From an uncultured Candidatus Saccharibacteria bacterium (lineage in GTDB: Bacteria; Patescibacteria; Saccharimonadia; Saccharimonadales; CAMLKC01): DNA of 13,094 nt. Of the stretch, positions 13,093 to 13,094 are shown piece after piece; the stretch's first letter is position 1, and every line of letters begins with the position of its first letter. A program made the position numbers and the translations under genes. Below the pieces are notes generated by a model. That model was not told the DNA's origin, ran no database searches, and worked only from the letters and a program-made list of their open reading frames with translations. The stretch covers positions 1 to 13,094 of the forward strand of contig CAMLDM010000025.1 of NCBI GenBank assembly GCA_946479025.1, read 5' to 3'.

Positions 13093-13094
13093 AC

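Noticed and set aside
1..13094. tRNA, rRNA, riboswitch or insertion sequence
   Set aside because: Intergenic gaps are at most about 160 bases and none shows a cloverleaf, a known riboswitch core, transposase fragments or terminal inverted repeats.

Overview
The window is about 50% G+C, gene-dense, uses ATG/GTG starts and all three standard stops, and best fits a member of the Patescibacteria/CPR, most probably Candidatus Saccharibacteria (TM7). This placement is an inference. It rests on the style of the surface proteins (an N-terminal LPNVGGDTGNWG motif, paired small secreted proteins carrying a WGYRVDG motif), the minimal TatA/TatC pair, and very tight gene packing with start/stop overlaps. 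TGA is used as a stop (tatC; the 447-aa fibre-like protein), so the UGA-to-glycine code of some other CPR lineages does not apply.

Right-going part (1-4696): an unrecognised 214-aa protein is followed by an extended -10 promoter driving guaB (IMP dehydrogenase). Two bases after guaB comes a kinase of the aminoglycoside/choline phosphotransferase fold. A second promoter then drives a compact Tat unit: a 56-aa TatA, a TatC with altered signal-peptide-binding positions and a long Pro/Lys-rich tail, and a 62-aa single-pass protein with an RK variant of the twin-arginine motif whose start overlaps the tatC stop.

Left-going part (13069-4704): a class IV aminotransferase at the right edge is followed, after a promoter region with an inverted repeat, by a run of seven surface-type genes ending at a hairpin terminator inside the 3' end of the small Tat gene. 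The first four (12078-9038) are secreted or membrane proteins: a small WxL-like protein, a DUF916-like protein with a C-terminal membrane anchor, a two-Ig-domain membrane protein, and a second, cysteine-containing paralogue of the small protein. The last three (8913-4704) look extracellular but lack signal peptides, and each overlaps the next or nearly does. They are a phage-tail-fibre-like/jelly-roll protein, a GH26-like glycoside hydrolase domain, and a 656-aa protein with two copies of a (beta-rich module + PKD-like domain) unit.

How they might work together: the four proximal genes resemble, at the level of architecture, the WxL surface loci of Firmicutes (small WxL protein plus DUF916-type partner). 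They could build a peptidoglycan-bound coat. The three distal genes could add a carbohydrate-binding or carbohydrate-cleaving fibre to it. For an epibiotic CPR cell this would be a candidate host-attachment apparatus. That function is inference; the gene order, motifs, paralogy and overlaps are visible in the sequence.
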